Shown here piece by piece: positions 1 to 6,609 of a DNA stretch of 64,000 nucleotides. This DNA comes from Caenimonas sedimenti (GTDB lineage: Bacteria > Pseudomonadota > Gammaproteobacteria > Burkholderiales > Burkholderiaceae_C). Under the pieces are notes generated by a model. That model was given only the letters and a program-made list of their open reading frames with translations, made no database searches and had not been told where the DNA came from. Location: NCBI RefSeq assembly GCF_007833165.1, contig NZ_VOBQ01000013.1, positions 1-64,000 on the forward strand, written 5' to 3'. How positions within the stretch are numbered: position 1 is the stretch's first letter; each line of letters starts with the position of its first letter. The position numbers and the translations under genes are program-made.

Positions 1-191
1 ACAGTCGCACGGCCGATCCGAAGGTCCTCAGCCACTTCGCTGGTCGGCACGTCTTCGCCCTCGCAGGCCAACACGATCCGCGCTCTCAGCGCCATCGCCG
101 CAGGCAACGAGCGCGAGCGTGCCATCGACGTCAGCTGCGCCCGCTCGTCGTCCGTCAGTGCAATCAGAACTCGCTTGTATGCATTCGCCAT
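1..191 (-). CDS. IS630-family transposase, N-terminal part (cut by window edge)
   Basis: Sixty-three codons are visible from an ATG at 191, reading MANAYKRVLIALTDDER at the start. The sequence continues into a helix-turn-helix-like segment ending in SEVAEDLRIGRATV, which matches the N-terminal DNA-binding part of IS630 transposases; the DDE catalytic domain would lie outside the window. The protein would bind the element ends and catalyse cut-and-paste insertion at TA sites. Nothing visible shows whether the full gene is intact. The family call rests on the N-terminus and the terminal bases only. Confidence 0.7.
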   Translation of the reverse strand, partial: MANAYKRVLIALTDDERAQLTSMARSRSLPAAMALRARIVLACEGEDVPTSEVAEDLRIGRAT

Positions 192-258
192 CGGCACCCC
201 CAAGGATGCCTCAGCTCATGCAGATTCTGTGCCTACGAATTTATGGGACAGGACACTA
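1..258 (-). mobile_element. IS630-family insertion sequence, one end
   Basis: The left edge of the window holds the 5' end of an insertion sequence on the minus strand: the first 63 codons of a transposase plus about 65 bases of leader. Reading the minus strand, the outer end is TAGTGTCCTGTCCCATAA, which resembles the termini of IS630-type elements, and a TA dinucleotide lies at 257-258, the target usually duplicated by this family. The other end lies outside the window, so the inverted repeats cannot be matched and the boundary is an inference. Confidence 0.6.
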
Positions 259-399
259 GCCCAGCAGTGGACGGCGGCAAATGTGACTTTTCTTAACGCG
301 GCCACTGTCCTACAGCGAGAGCTCGCCCCGGGGCCGACACTGAAGACTTGGTAACCAGTCGCCCCGCGCAACACGGCGCGACAACCCTGACCCGCAAAG

Positions 400-2274
400 T
401 TGAATTCTCCCCAGGAAGCCGAACGGCTTCGGCTCTTCATCTCGCGCATCACCGATTACGCGATCTACATGCTGGCGCCGGACGGCACCGTGGCCAGCTG
501 GAACGCGGGCGCGCAAAGGTTCAAGGGCTATGCCGCCGAGGAGATCATCGGTGAGCACTTTTCGCGCTTCTATACCCAGCAGGACCGCGATGCCGGCGTC
601 CCGGCGAACGCGCTGAAGCAGGCCCGCGAGTCGGGGAAATTCGAGGCGGAAGGCTGGCGCGTCCGCAAGGACGGCACGCAGTTCTGGGCCAGCGTGGTCA
701 TCGACCCGATCCGCGACGAGTCGGGCGAGCTGGTGGGATTCGCCAAGGTCACCCGCGACATTTCCGAGAAGCGGGCGGTCCAGGAAGCGCTGCGCGAGAG
801 TGAGCAGCGCTTTCGCATGCTGGTCCAGGGCGTCACCGACTACGCCATCTACATGCTGTCCCCGGCCGGCGAAATCACCAACTGGAACGCCGGCGCCCGC
901 CGGATCAAGCAGTACGAGCAGGACGAAGTTCTCGGCGCGCACTTTTCGAAGTTCTACACGGACGAAGACAGGGAGCGGGGCCTGCCGGCCCACGCGCTGG
1001 CGCAGGCGGCCTCCCAGGGGCGCTTCGAAGCCGAAGGCTGGCGGGTCCGCAAGGATGGAACGCGGTTCTGGGCCCACGTCGTCATCGACCCGATCCGCAA
1101 CGAGGACGGGGAGCTTGTCGGGTTCGCCAAGATCACGCGCGACATCACGGAACGCCTGGAGGCCACGCAGGCACTGGAGAAGGCGCGCGAGGTGCTGTTC
1201 CAGTCCCAAAAGCTGGAAGCCATCGGCAAGCTCACCGGCGGCGTGGCGCACGACTTCAACAACCTGCTGAGCGTGATCACCAACGGGCTCGACCTGCTGC
1301 GCCCCATCGTGAAAGACCTCGAGGCAGTGAGCCTGATCGACAGCATGTCCAAGGCGGCCATGCGGGGTGCTTCGCTCACGAACCAGCTCCTCACATTCGC
1401 GCGCCAGCAGCCGGTGACGCCGGAGCCGCGCGAACTGAACCGGCTGATCGCCGGCTTCGCGCCGGTGCTCCGGCGAGCCGTCAGGAGCTCGGTGAAATTC
1501 GAGATCGAGGTGACCGGGGTGCTGCCCGCGGTGATGATCGACGTGGCCTTGTTCGAAGCCGCCCTGCTGAACCTGGTGGTCAACGCGAATGACGCGACCC
1601 TGGACGGCGGGAGCATCCGGGTCGCCACGCAAGTGAGCGATTTCGCCAATGGCCAGATCGGATCGCTGCCCGACGGCAGGTATGTCGTCGTCTCCGTGCA
1701 GGACACCGGCTCCGGGATGAGCGAGGAGGTGCTGGCCCGCGCGGTCGAACCGTTCTTCACCACGAAGGCGATGGGGAAGGGGACCGGCCTCGGCTTGAGC
1801 CAGGTCTACGGCATGGTGCAACAGTTCGGCGGCGAGCTGAAGATCGTCTCCCAGCTCGCCCAGGGCACCACGATCTGCCTGTATTTCCCCGTTTCCTCCG
1901 AAGAGGCGCTGCCCGATCCCGCGCCACCCCCAACCGACAAGGTCCTGATCGTCGATGACCAGCCCGACGTGCTGGAGATGGCGTCGGAGATGTTCCGCAC
2001 CCTCGGGTTCCATGTGATCACCGCGAATTCCGGGCGGCAGGCGCTCGAGGTCCTCACCAGCACCCCGGACATCCACCTGCTGTTTTCCGATGTCGTCATG
2101 CCCGGGCTGAGCGGTGTGGAACTGGGCAAGAAAGCCCAGGAGTTGTCGCCCAACACCAGGGTCCTGCTCGCTTCCGGCTACACGACGCCGGCCGGCAGCC
2201 TGAAAGGATTCGAGTTCCTGCCCAAACCCTACCGGATCGCGGACATCCTGAAGAAGCTGCGCGCGCTGGGTTAG
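400..2274 (+). CDS. Hybrid sensor histidine kinase, PAS-PAS-HisKA-HATPase-REC
   Basis: A 624-residue soluble hybrid kinase. Two PAS domains (about residues 10-125 and 135-250) are close copies of each other, sharing DYAIYML, WNAG, FEAEGWRVRKDGT and VVIDPIR. The phosphoacceptor is His284 in GGVAHDFNN. The ATPase domain has the N box VNANDA and GTGLGLS. A C-terminal receiver carries Asp564 in LFSDVVMPG. There is no membrane segment, so the signal is probably sensed in the cytoplasm. The start is a TTG at 400, the only start codon close behind an in-frame stop at 388-390, with no strong ribosome site. No response regulator or output gene is adjacent, so its target is unknown. An IS630 end lies about 140 bases upstream and may have altered its promoter. 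Confidence 0.85.
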   Translation: MNSPQEAERLRLFISRITDYAIYMLAPDGTVASWNAGAQRFKGYAAEEIIGEHFSRFYTQQDRDAGVPANALKQARESGKFEAEGWRVRKDGTQFWASVVIDPIRDESGELVGFAKVTRDISEKRAVQEALRESEQRFRMLVQGVTDYAIYMLSPAGEITNWNAGARRIKQYEQDEVLGAHFSKFYTDEDRERGLPAHALAQAASQGRFEAEGWRVRKDGTRFWAHVVIDPIRNEDGELVGFAKITRDITERLEATQALEKAREVLFQSQKLEAIGKLTGGVAHDFNNLLSVITNGLDLLRPIVKDLEAVSLIDSMSKAAMRGASLTNQLLTFARQQPVTPEPRELNRLIAGFAPVLRRAVRSSVKFEIEVTGVLPAVMIDVALFEAALLNLVVNANDATLDGGSIRVATQVSDFANGQIGSLPDGRYVVVSVQDTGSGMSEEVLARAVEPFFTTKAMGKGTGLGLSQVYGMVQQFGGELKIVSQLAQGTTICLYFPVSSEEALPDPAPPPTDKVLIVDDQPDVLEMASEMFRTLGFHVITANSGRQALEVLTSTPDIHLLFSDVVMPGLSGVELGKKAQELSPNTRVLLASGYTTPAGSLKGFEFLPKPYRIADILKKLRALG

Positions 2275-2291
2275 GGCGTTAAGCTTCCACC

Positions 2292-2741
2292 ATGCTCCGC
2301 GCCCTGAAAGACCTTTTCGATTCGATCGCCGCTCCCGCAGCGGGCGCCTCCACGACAGAACACACGCTCGAACTCGCCACGGCGGTGCTGCTTGTGGAGG
2401 TGATGCGCGCGGACCCGGCGCTTGGTGCCGAGGAGCGCCTGGCCGTGGTCGAGGCATTGCGCGCGCATTTCCATCTGGCCGAGGATGAGCTCGCTCGGCT
2501 GGTGGAGCTCGCGGAAGAGAAAGCCCGCGGCTCCAACGACTTCTTCCAGTTCACGAACGTCATCAACGACCGCTTCAGCCACCCGCAGAAGGTGGGCATG
2601 GTCGAAGCGATGTGGCGCGTGGCTTTCGCCGACGGACACCTGGACGCGCACGAGAACCACCTCATCTCCAAGGTGGCGGGTTTGCTGCACGTGACCCACG
2701 GCGAGTACATCGCTGCCAAGCTCCACGCTCGCGGCGGCTGA
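2292..2741 (+). CDS. TerB-like (tellurite resistance B domain) protein
   Basis: A 149-residue, mostly helical acidic protein. Its pattern (LEVMRADPALGAEER in the first half, FADGHLDAHENHLISKVA in the second) is that of the TerB/DjlA-like fold, in which acidic loops bind metal. The family usually has about 140-150 residues, so this looks complete. It starts 17 bases after the histidine kinase stop and could share its transcript, but it is followed by an independent promoter. TerB domains occur in stress and membrane-associated systems; the exact role cannot be read from the sequence. No ter operon partners are present. Confidence 0.7.
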   Translation: MLRALKDLFDSIAAPAAGASTTEHTLELATAVLLVEVMRADPALGAEERLAVVEALRAHFHLAEDELARLVELAEEKARGSNDFFQFTNVINDRFSHPQKVGMVEAMWRVAFADGHLDAHENHLISKVAGLLHVTHGEYIAAKLHARGG

Positions 2742-2768
2742 GCTCACATTCATTTACTTCCGTCCGCG

Positions 2769-2798
2769 TTGACAGGCGCTTTTCTTCGCGCCTATACT
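2769..2798 (+). promoter_or_regulatory. Near-consensus sigma-70 promoter of the GFA-VOC-ArsR operon
   Basis: TTGACA at 2769-2774 and TATACT at 2793-2798 are separated by 18 bases. Transcription would begin near 2805, just ahead of a palindrome and 37 bases before the first start codon. It is one of the two best promoter matches in the window. Confidence 0.75.
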
Positions 2799-2807
2799 GA
2801 ACCTGTT

Positions 2808-2826
2808 GGTTAAGTGTACGTCAACC
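2808..2826. promoter_or_regulatory. Imperfect palindrome, candidate ArsR operator
   Basis: GGTTAAGTGTACGTCAACC has symmetric ends (GGTTnA and TnAACC) around a 7-base centre and lies immediately downstream of the -10 box. An ArsR-family repressor gene is fourth in the operon that follows, so autoregulation through this site is a reasonable inference. No binding data exist here. Confidence 0.45.
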
Positions 2827-2841
2827 GCGAAGGAAGAAGAG

Positions 2842-3195
2842 ATGGTGCACAAGGGCAGTTGCCACTGCGGGCGCGTCGCGTTCGAGGTGGAGGGCGAGAT
2901 CGATTCGGGCATGGCGTGCAACTGCTCGATGTGTTCGCGCCGCGGTTCCCTGCTGTGGTTCGTGCCGCGCGAGAAGCTGCGGCTCACCACGCCGGAGAGC
3001 GATGCGTCCATCTACATGTTCAACAAGCACGTCATCAAGCACCGCTTCTGTGCGGCCTGCGGCATCCACCCCTTCGGCGAAGGCACGGATCCCAAGGGCA
3101 ACGCGATGGCGGCCGTCAACCTCCGGTGCATCGAAGGGCTGGACCTGGACCTGGGCCAGGTGCCGGTGACCCATTTCGACGGCCGGTCCATGTAA
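2842..3195 (+). CDS. GFA / CENP-V-fold zinc protein
   Basis: A 117-residue protein of the glutathione-dependent formaldehyde-activating (GFA) family. The zinc-binding cysteines are visible as GSCHCG, CNCSMCSRRG and the later FCAACGIHPF, the usual order for this fold. Most members are not proven formaldehyde enzymes, so the substrate is unknown. The start at 2842 is chosen because AAGGAAG lies just before it; an upstream TTG at 2806 would place the promoter's start site inside the gene. It is the first gene of a tight plus-strand operon with two VOC proteins, ArsR, SRPBCC and DUF1428. Confidence 0.85.
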   Translation: MVHKGSCHCGRVAFEVEGEIDSGMACNCSMCSRRGSLLWFVPREKLRLTTPESDASIYMFNKHVIKHRFCAACGIHPFGEGTDPKGNAMAAVNLRCIEGLDLDLGQVPVTHFDGRSM

Positions 3196-3206
3196 GGAGA
3201 ACACCG

Positions 3207-3701
3207 ATGAAATTCAATTCCAACATCGTCCCCTGCCTCTGGTTCGACAGCCAGGCTGAAGAAGCCGCGAAGTTCTATACGGGCATCTTCCCTGATTCGA
3301 AGATCGCCGAGATCTCGCGCTACCCCGACGTCGGCCAGGAAGTCCATGGCCAGCCAGCAGGCAAGGTGCTGACCGTCGATTTCGAGCTGGCCGGCCAGCG
3401 CTTCACCGCGTTGAACGGCGGGCCGCACTTCAAGTTCAGCGAGGCCATCTCGCTGCAGATCATGGTCGATTCCCAGGCGGAACTCGACAAGTACTGGGAT
3501 GCACTGCGGTCCGATCCCGCGTCCGAACAGTGCGGCTGGCTCAAGGACAAGTTCGGCCTGTCCTGGCAGGTGGTGCCGACGGCCATGATCGCGATGCTGC
3601 AGGACCCGGACAAGGCCAAGGTGAATCGCGCCTTCCAGGCCATGCTGCAGATGAAGAAGCTCGACATCGCGGCGCTGCAGCGCGCCTTCGACGGCAAGTA
3701 A
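3207..3701 (+). CDS. PhnB-like VOC family protein
   Basis: A 164-residue member of the vicinal oxygen chelate superfamily, PhnB/3-demethylubiquinone methyltransferase-like branch: it opens IVPCLWFDSQAEEAAKFY, has SLQIMVD in the middle and GLSWQVVP near the C-terminus, all typical. These proteins have a glyoxalase/bleomycin-resistance fold and their chemistry is usually unassigned. AAGGAG precedes the ATG, 12 bases after the GFA gene. The VOC-VOC-ArsR-SRPBCC set is common in soil proteobacteria and is probably induced by a small hydrophobic or toxic molecule, but no ligand can be named. Confidence 0.85.
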   Translation: MKFNSNIVPCLWFDSQAEEAAKFYTGIFPDSKIAEISRYPDVGQEVHGQPAGKVLTVDFELAGQRFTALNGGPHFKFSEAISLQIMVDSQAELDKYWDALRSDPASEQCGWLKDKFGLSWQVVPTAMIAMLQDPDKAKVNRAFQAMLQMKKLDIAALQRAFDGK

Positions 3702-3711
3702 GGAGAACACC

Positions 3712-4107
3712 ATGGATCCCGTTGTTCACTTTGAATTTCCGTTCGACGACCGTACGCGCATCGCGAAGTTCTACGAAGCCGCGTTCGGCTGGAAGATGCA
3801 GATGCTGGGCGAAGACATGGGCGACTACGTGGTCGTCACCACGGCCGACGAAGATATCAAGGGGGAGGGCACCTTCAAGGGCGCGATCGGTGGCGGCTTC
3901 TTCCCGCGCAAGCCGGACTGGCCGGCCCAGTATCCCTCGGTGGTGATCGCGGTGCAGGACATCCAGGCTTCGATGCGCAAGGTGGCGCAGGCCGGCGGCG
4001 AGGTCTTCGGGGAGCCGATGATGATCCCCGGCATCGGCGACTACGTGGCTTTCCAGGACACCGAGGGCAACCGCGTCAGCATGCTGCAGCCGCTGCCTCG
4101 CCAGTAG
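3712..4107 (+). CDS. VOC family protein (glyoxalase-like)
   Basis: A 131-residue VOC protein with two beta-alpha-beta halves: HFEFPFDD and FYEAAFGW in the first, PSVVIAVQDI and GNRVSML in the second. The terminal GDYVAFQDTEGN is the usual end of the second half. It is preceded by AAGGAG and begins 10 bases after the PhnB-like gene. Reaction unknown; the family includes lyases, dioxygenases and drug-binding proteins. Its place beside ArsR and SRPBCC genes suggests a shared stress or detoxification role. Confidence 0.85.
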   Translation: MDPVVHFEFPFDDRTRIAKFYEAAFGWKMQMLGEDMGDYVVVTTADEDIKGEGTFKGAIGGGFFPRKPDWPAQYPSVVIAVQDIQASMRKVAQAGGEVFGEPMMIPGIGDYVAFQDTEGNRVSMLQPLPRQ

Positions 4108-4121
4108 CTCAGCTGGAACCC

Positions 4122-4559
4122 ATGGCAGACGCCGCCGTCCTCGACCAGGTCTTCTGGGCGTTGTCCGACCGGACGCGCCGGCAGGTGATCGAGCAGCTGA
4201 CCAAGGGGCCGACGAGCGTGAGCGAGCTGGCGCAGCCCCACGGCATGTCGCTGCCGGGATTCATGAAGCACCTGAAGGTGCTCGAGGACGCGGGCCTGGT
4301 GGTGCGCGCCAAGGAGGGCCGCACCGTGCACTGCGAACTGGCGCCCGCCGCGCTGGAGGATGCCGCCATGTGGCTGGCCCACTACGAACAATTCTGGAAC
4401 GCGCGGCTCGATGCGCTGGGCCGTTTCCTGTATCACGAAGAGGAGGTCAACCCATGGCCCAGGGCCCCGTCCAGCAGAACGCCGAACTCCGCCTCACGCG
4501 CGTCTACCCCGTCCCGGCCGAAAAAGTCTGGCGGGCCTGGACCGACCCGCAAGCGCTGA
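4122..4559 (+). CDS. ArsR-family transcriptional regulator with extended C-terminus
   Basis: A 145-residue regulator. Residues 1-105 form a standard winged helix (WALSDRTRRQVIEQL, VSELAQPHGMSLPGFMKHLKVLEDAGLV) without the cysteine metal box, as in the ArsR branch that pairs with SRPBCC proteins. It likely represses its own operon, perhaps through the palindrome at 2808-2826. The odd part is the tail: the last 35 or so residues are rich in Ser, Arg and Pro and overlap the next gene by 106 bases in another frame. This family normally ends near residue 110 with only a few bases of overlap, so the tail may be the result of a lost stop codon. Confidence 0.85.
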   Translation: MADAAVLDQVFWALSDRTRRQVIEQLTKGPTSVSELAQPHGMSLPGFMKHLKVLEDAGLVVRAKEGRTVHCELAPAALEDAAMWLAHYEQFWNARLDALGRFLYHEEEVNPWPRAPSSRTPNSASRASTPSRPKKSGGPGPTRKR

Positions 4560-4906
4560 GCCGCTGGTTCGGCCCCGCGGACACCGAGTCCGTCACGCAA
4601 GCGCAGCTCGATGTGCGCGAGGGCGGCACCTACAGCATCCGCTTCCGCACGGCGGACGGCGAGGAACATGGCGTCTCGGGCGTCTACCAGGCGGTGGAGC
4701 CGCAGCGCAAGCTGGTCTTCAGCTGGGCCTGGCAGAGCACGCCCGAACGCGTCTCGCGCGTCACCGTGCTGCTGCGCACGGTGCAAGGCGGTACCGAGCT
4801 CGACTTCCGCCACGACCGATTCTTCAACGATGAAGCCCGCGTGAACCACGCGCGCGGGTGGACCGGCACTTTCGCCAAGCTCGATGCGTGGATCGGAGAA
4901 CCCTGA
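4454..4906 (+). CDS. SRPBCC (AHSA1-like) family protein
   Basis: A 150-residue START-like/AHSA1 protein: RVYPVPAEKVWRAWTDP at the N-terminus, WFGP, a central GGTYSIRF strand and a C-terminal helix with GWTGTFAKLDAWI. This fold encloses a hydrophobic pocket for a small ligand. The ATG at 4454 has AGGAGG upstream; the frame is open further upstream but that region is the ArsR gene. Paired ArsR-SRPBCC genes are frequent and are thought to be co-regulated. The ligand is unknown. Confidence 0.85.
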   Translation: MAQGPVQQNAELRLTRVYPVPAEKVWRAWTDPQALSRWFGPADTESVTQAQLDVREGGTYSIRFRTADGEEHGVSGVYQAVEPQRKLVFSWAWQSTPERVSRVTVLLRTVQGGTELDFRHDRFFNDEARVNHARGWTGTFAKLDAWIGEP

Positions 4907-4908
4907 AC

Positions 4909-5265
4909 ATGTACGTCGATGGATTCGTGCTGCCCGTCCCGAAGGACAAGCTGGCGGCTTACCGCGCGATCGCCCGCAAGGCGGGCAAGGTCTGGATGGA
5001 ATACGGGGCCGTCCAGTACGTCGAATGCGTCGAGGACGACGTCAAGCCCGGCAAGTCGACCTCGTTCCCGCAGGCCGTCAAGCTCAAGCCGGGCGAGGTG
5101 GTCGTCTTTTCGTACATCGTCTACAAGTCGCGCCGCCAGCGCGACAGCGTGAACGCCAAGGTCATGAAAGACCCGCGGCTGAACGCCATGATGGACCCGA
5201 AGGCCATGCCCTTCGACGGCAAGCGCATGTTCTGGGGCGGCTTCAAGCCCATTGTCGAAATGTGA
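4909..5265 (+). CDS. DUF1428 family protein
   Basis: A 118-residue protein with the DUF1428 signature: it begins MYVDGFVLPVP, contains YRAIARKAGKVWMEYGA, the strand VVVFSYIVYKSR, and ends DGKRMFWGGFKPIVE. The fold is a ferredoxin-like alpha/beta barrel resembling dimeric stress proteins; no activity is established. It starts two bases after the SRPBCC stop, so it closes the six-gene operon. The ATG at 4909 gives the family's usual N-terminus. Confidence 0.85.
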   Translation: MYVDGFVLPVPKDKLAAYRAIARKAGKVWMEYGAVQYVECVEDDVKPGKSTSFPQAVKLKPGEVVVFSYIVYKSRRQRDSVNAKVMKDPRLNAMMDPKAMPFDGKRMFWGGFKPIVEM

Positions 5266-5373
5266 CAGGAGTGAGCCCTCGGCATGCGATGGGGTCTTTG
5301 AAGGCTGGCTAACATCGCCGGCTTGGCCCGCGGACCCGCGGAGTACGAGCCACATCTCAAAAGGATGACAACG

Positions 5374-6600
5374 ATGAGAAACTTGCAGGCGCCTGGAGGG
5401 CGGGGATTCGCATGGATGATCGCGGCGCTGCCGCTGGTGCTGGCGGCATGCGGCAAGAGCCAGGGCGAAGGCGCGCCACCTGGTTTCGGGGGCGGCGCGC
5501 CGGCGCAGGTCAACGTGGTGACGGTGCAGCCGCAGACGCTGCCCGTGAGCTTCGAATACACGGGGCAGACGCAGGGCTCGCGCGAGGTCGAGGTGCGTGC
5601 CCGCGTCACCGGCATCCTGCTGAAGCGCAACTACGCGGAGGGCTTGCCGGTGAAGGCGGGCCAGTCGCTGTTCTCCATCGATCCGGTGCCGTTCCAGACG
5701 GCGCTGGCGCGCGCCGAGGCGGACCAGGCCGCCGTGCAGGCACGGCTCGCCAACGCCAAGCGTTTGCTCGAGCGGATGAAGCCGCTGGCGGACGGCGGCG
5801 TGGTGAGCAAACGTGACTACGACGACGCTTTGTCGGCGCACGATGTCGCGGCGGCCGACCTGAAGGCGGCGAACGCGCGAGTCACTGAGGCAAAGCTGAA
5901 CATCGGCTACACGCACGTCGTCGCGCCCGTGTCCGGGCTCGCAGGTGGTGCAGCCAAGTCCGAGGGCAGCCTGGTGTCCGGCCCCGATGTGCTGCTCACC
6001 ACGATCGTGCAAACCAATCCCGTCAAAGCGGTGTTCGGCATTCCCGAAGCGGAGCATGCCCGCGTGCAGGCCGACCTGCGCGAACGCAAGTTGTTGCTGC
6101 CGCCGGGCGGGATGACGGTGCAGGTGCTCTCGGCCGACGGCACGCCGCTGGCCGGCGGCGGCAAGCTGCAGTTCAGCGAGCCGCAGGTGGACGCGGCCAC
6201 CGGGACGGTGCGCTCACAAGCCGAACTGCCCAATGCAGACGGCCGCATCAAGCCGGGCCAGTTCGTTCGCGTGCGCCTGAGTGGTGCAACGCGCCCCGAT
6301 GTGATGCAGGTGCCGCAACGCGCCGTGATGGAGGGGCCTCAGGGCAAGTTCGTCTACGTGGTGGCGCCCAGCGACAAACCCGAGATGAAGGGGGCGACGG
6401 TCGCCACCGTGAAGCCGGTGCAGGCCGGCGAATGGGTGGACCTGCCCGATGGGAAGGGCTGGGTGATCCGGCAGGGCCTCGCGCCCGGCGACAAGGTCAT
6501 CATCGACGGCCTGATGCGCATCGGTCCCGGCGCGCCGGTCCAGATCGCGCAGGCCCCGGCCGCGGCCGCATCCGCGCCTGCCAAACCCGCATCGAAATAG
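5374..6600 (+). CDS. RND efflux periplasmic adaptor lipoprotein (AcrA/MexA type)
   Basis: A 408-residue membrane fusion protein that would link the inner-membrane pump encoded next door to an outer-membrane channel. A signal peptide ends in the lipobox LAAC with Cys26 as lipid anchor. Then come a barrel-sandwich domain (RARVTGILLKRNYAEG), an alpha hairpin (about residues 100-165) and the second lipoyl half (IGYTHVVAPVSG). The start at 5374 fits AAGGA with 8 bases spacing; an in-frame ATG at 5365 sits too close to it. The gene is followed 9 bases later by the RND pump gene. No TetR regulator or outer-membrane factor gene adjoins, so TolC-type channels must come from elsewhere. Confidence 0.92.
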   Translation: MRNLQAPGGRGFAWMIAALPLVLAACGKSQGEGAPPGFGGGAPAQVNVVTVQPQTLPVSFEYTGQTQGSREVEVRARVTGILLKRNYAEGLPVKAGQSLFSIDPVPFQTALARAEADQAAVQARLANAKRLLERMKPLADGGVVSKRDYDDALSAHDVAAADLKAANARVTEAKLNIGYTHVVAPVSGLAGGAAKSEGSLVSGPDVLLTTIVQTNPVKAVFGIPEAEHARVQADLRERKLLLPPGGMTVQVLSADGTPLAGGGKLQFSEPQVDAATGTVRSQAELPNADGRIKPGQFVRVRLSGATRPDVMQVPQRAVMEGPQGKFVYVVAPSDKPEMKGATVATVKPVQAGEWVDLPDGKGWVIRQGLAPGDKVIIDGLMRIGPGAPVQIAQAPAAAASAPAKPASK

Positions 6601-6609
6601 GGAGAGCGC

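Noticed and set aside
310..2457. A 715-codon open frame on the minus strand opposite the histidine kinase
   Set aside because: It is antisense to a gene with complete kinase motifs, has His/Arg/Gly-rich low-complexity content and no recognisable domain. High GC keeps such frames open throughout the window.
2806..2841. Longer start (TTG 2806) for the GFA protein
   Set aside because: It would begin at about the predicted transcription start and has no ribosome site; ATG 2842 has AAGGAAG in front.
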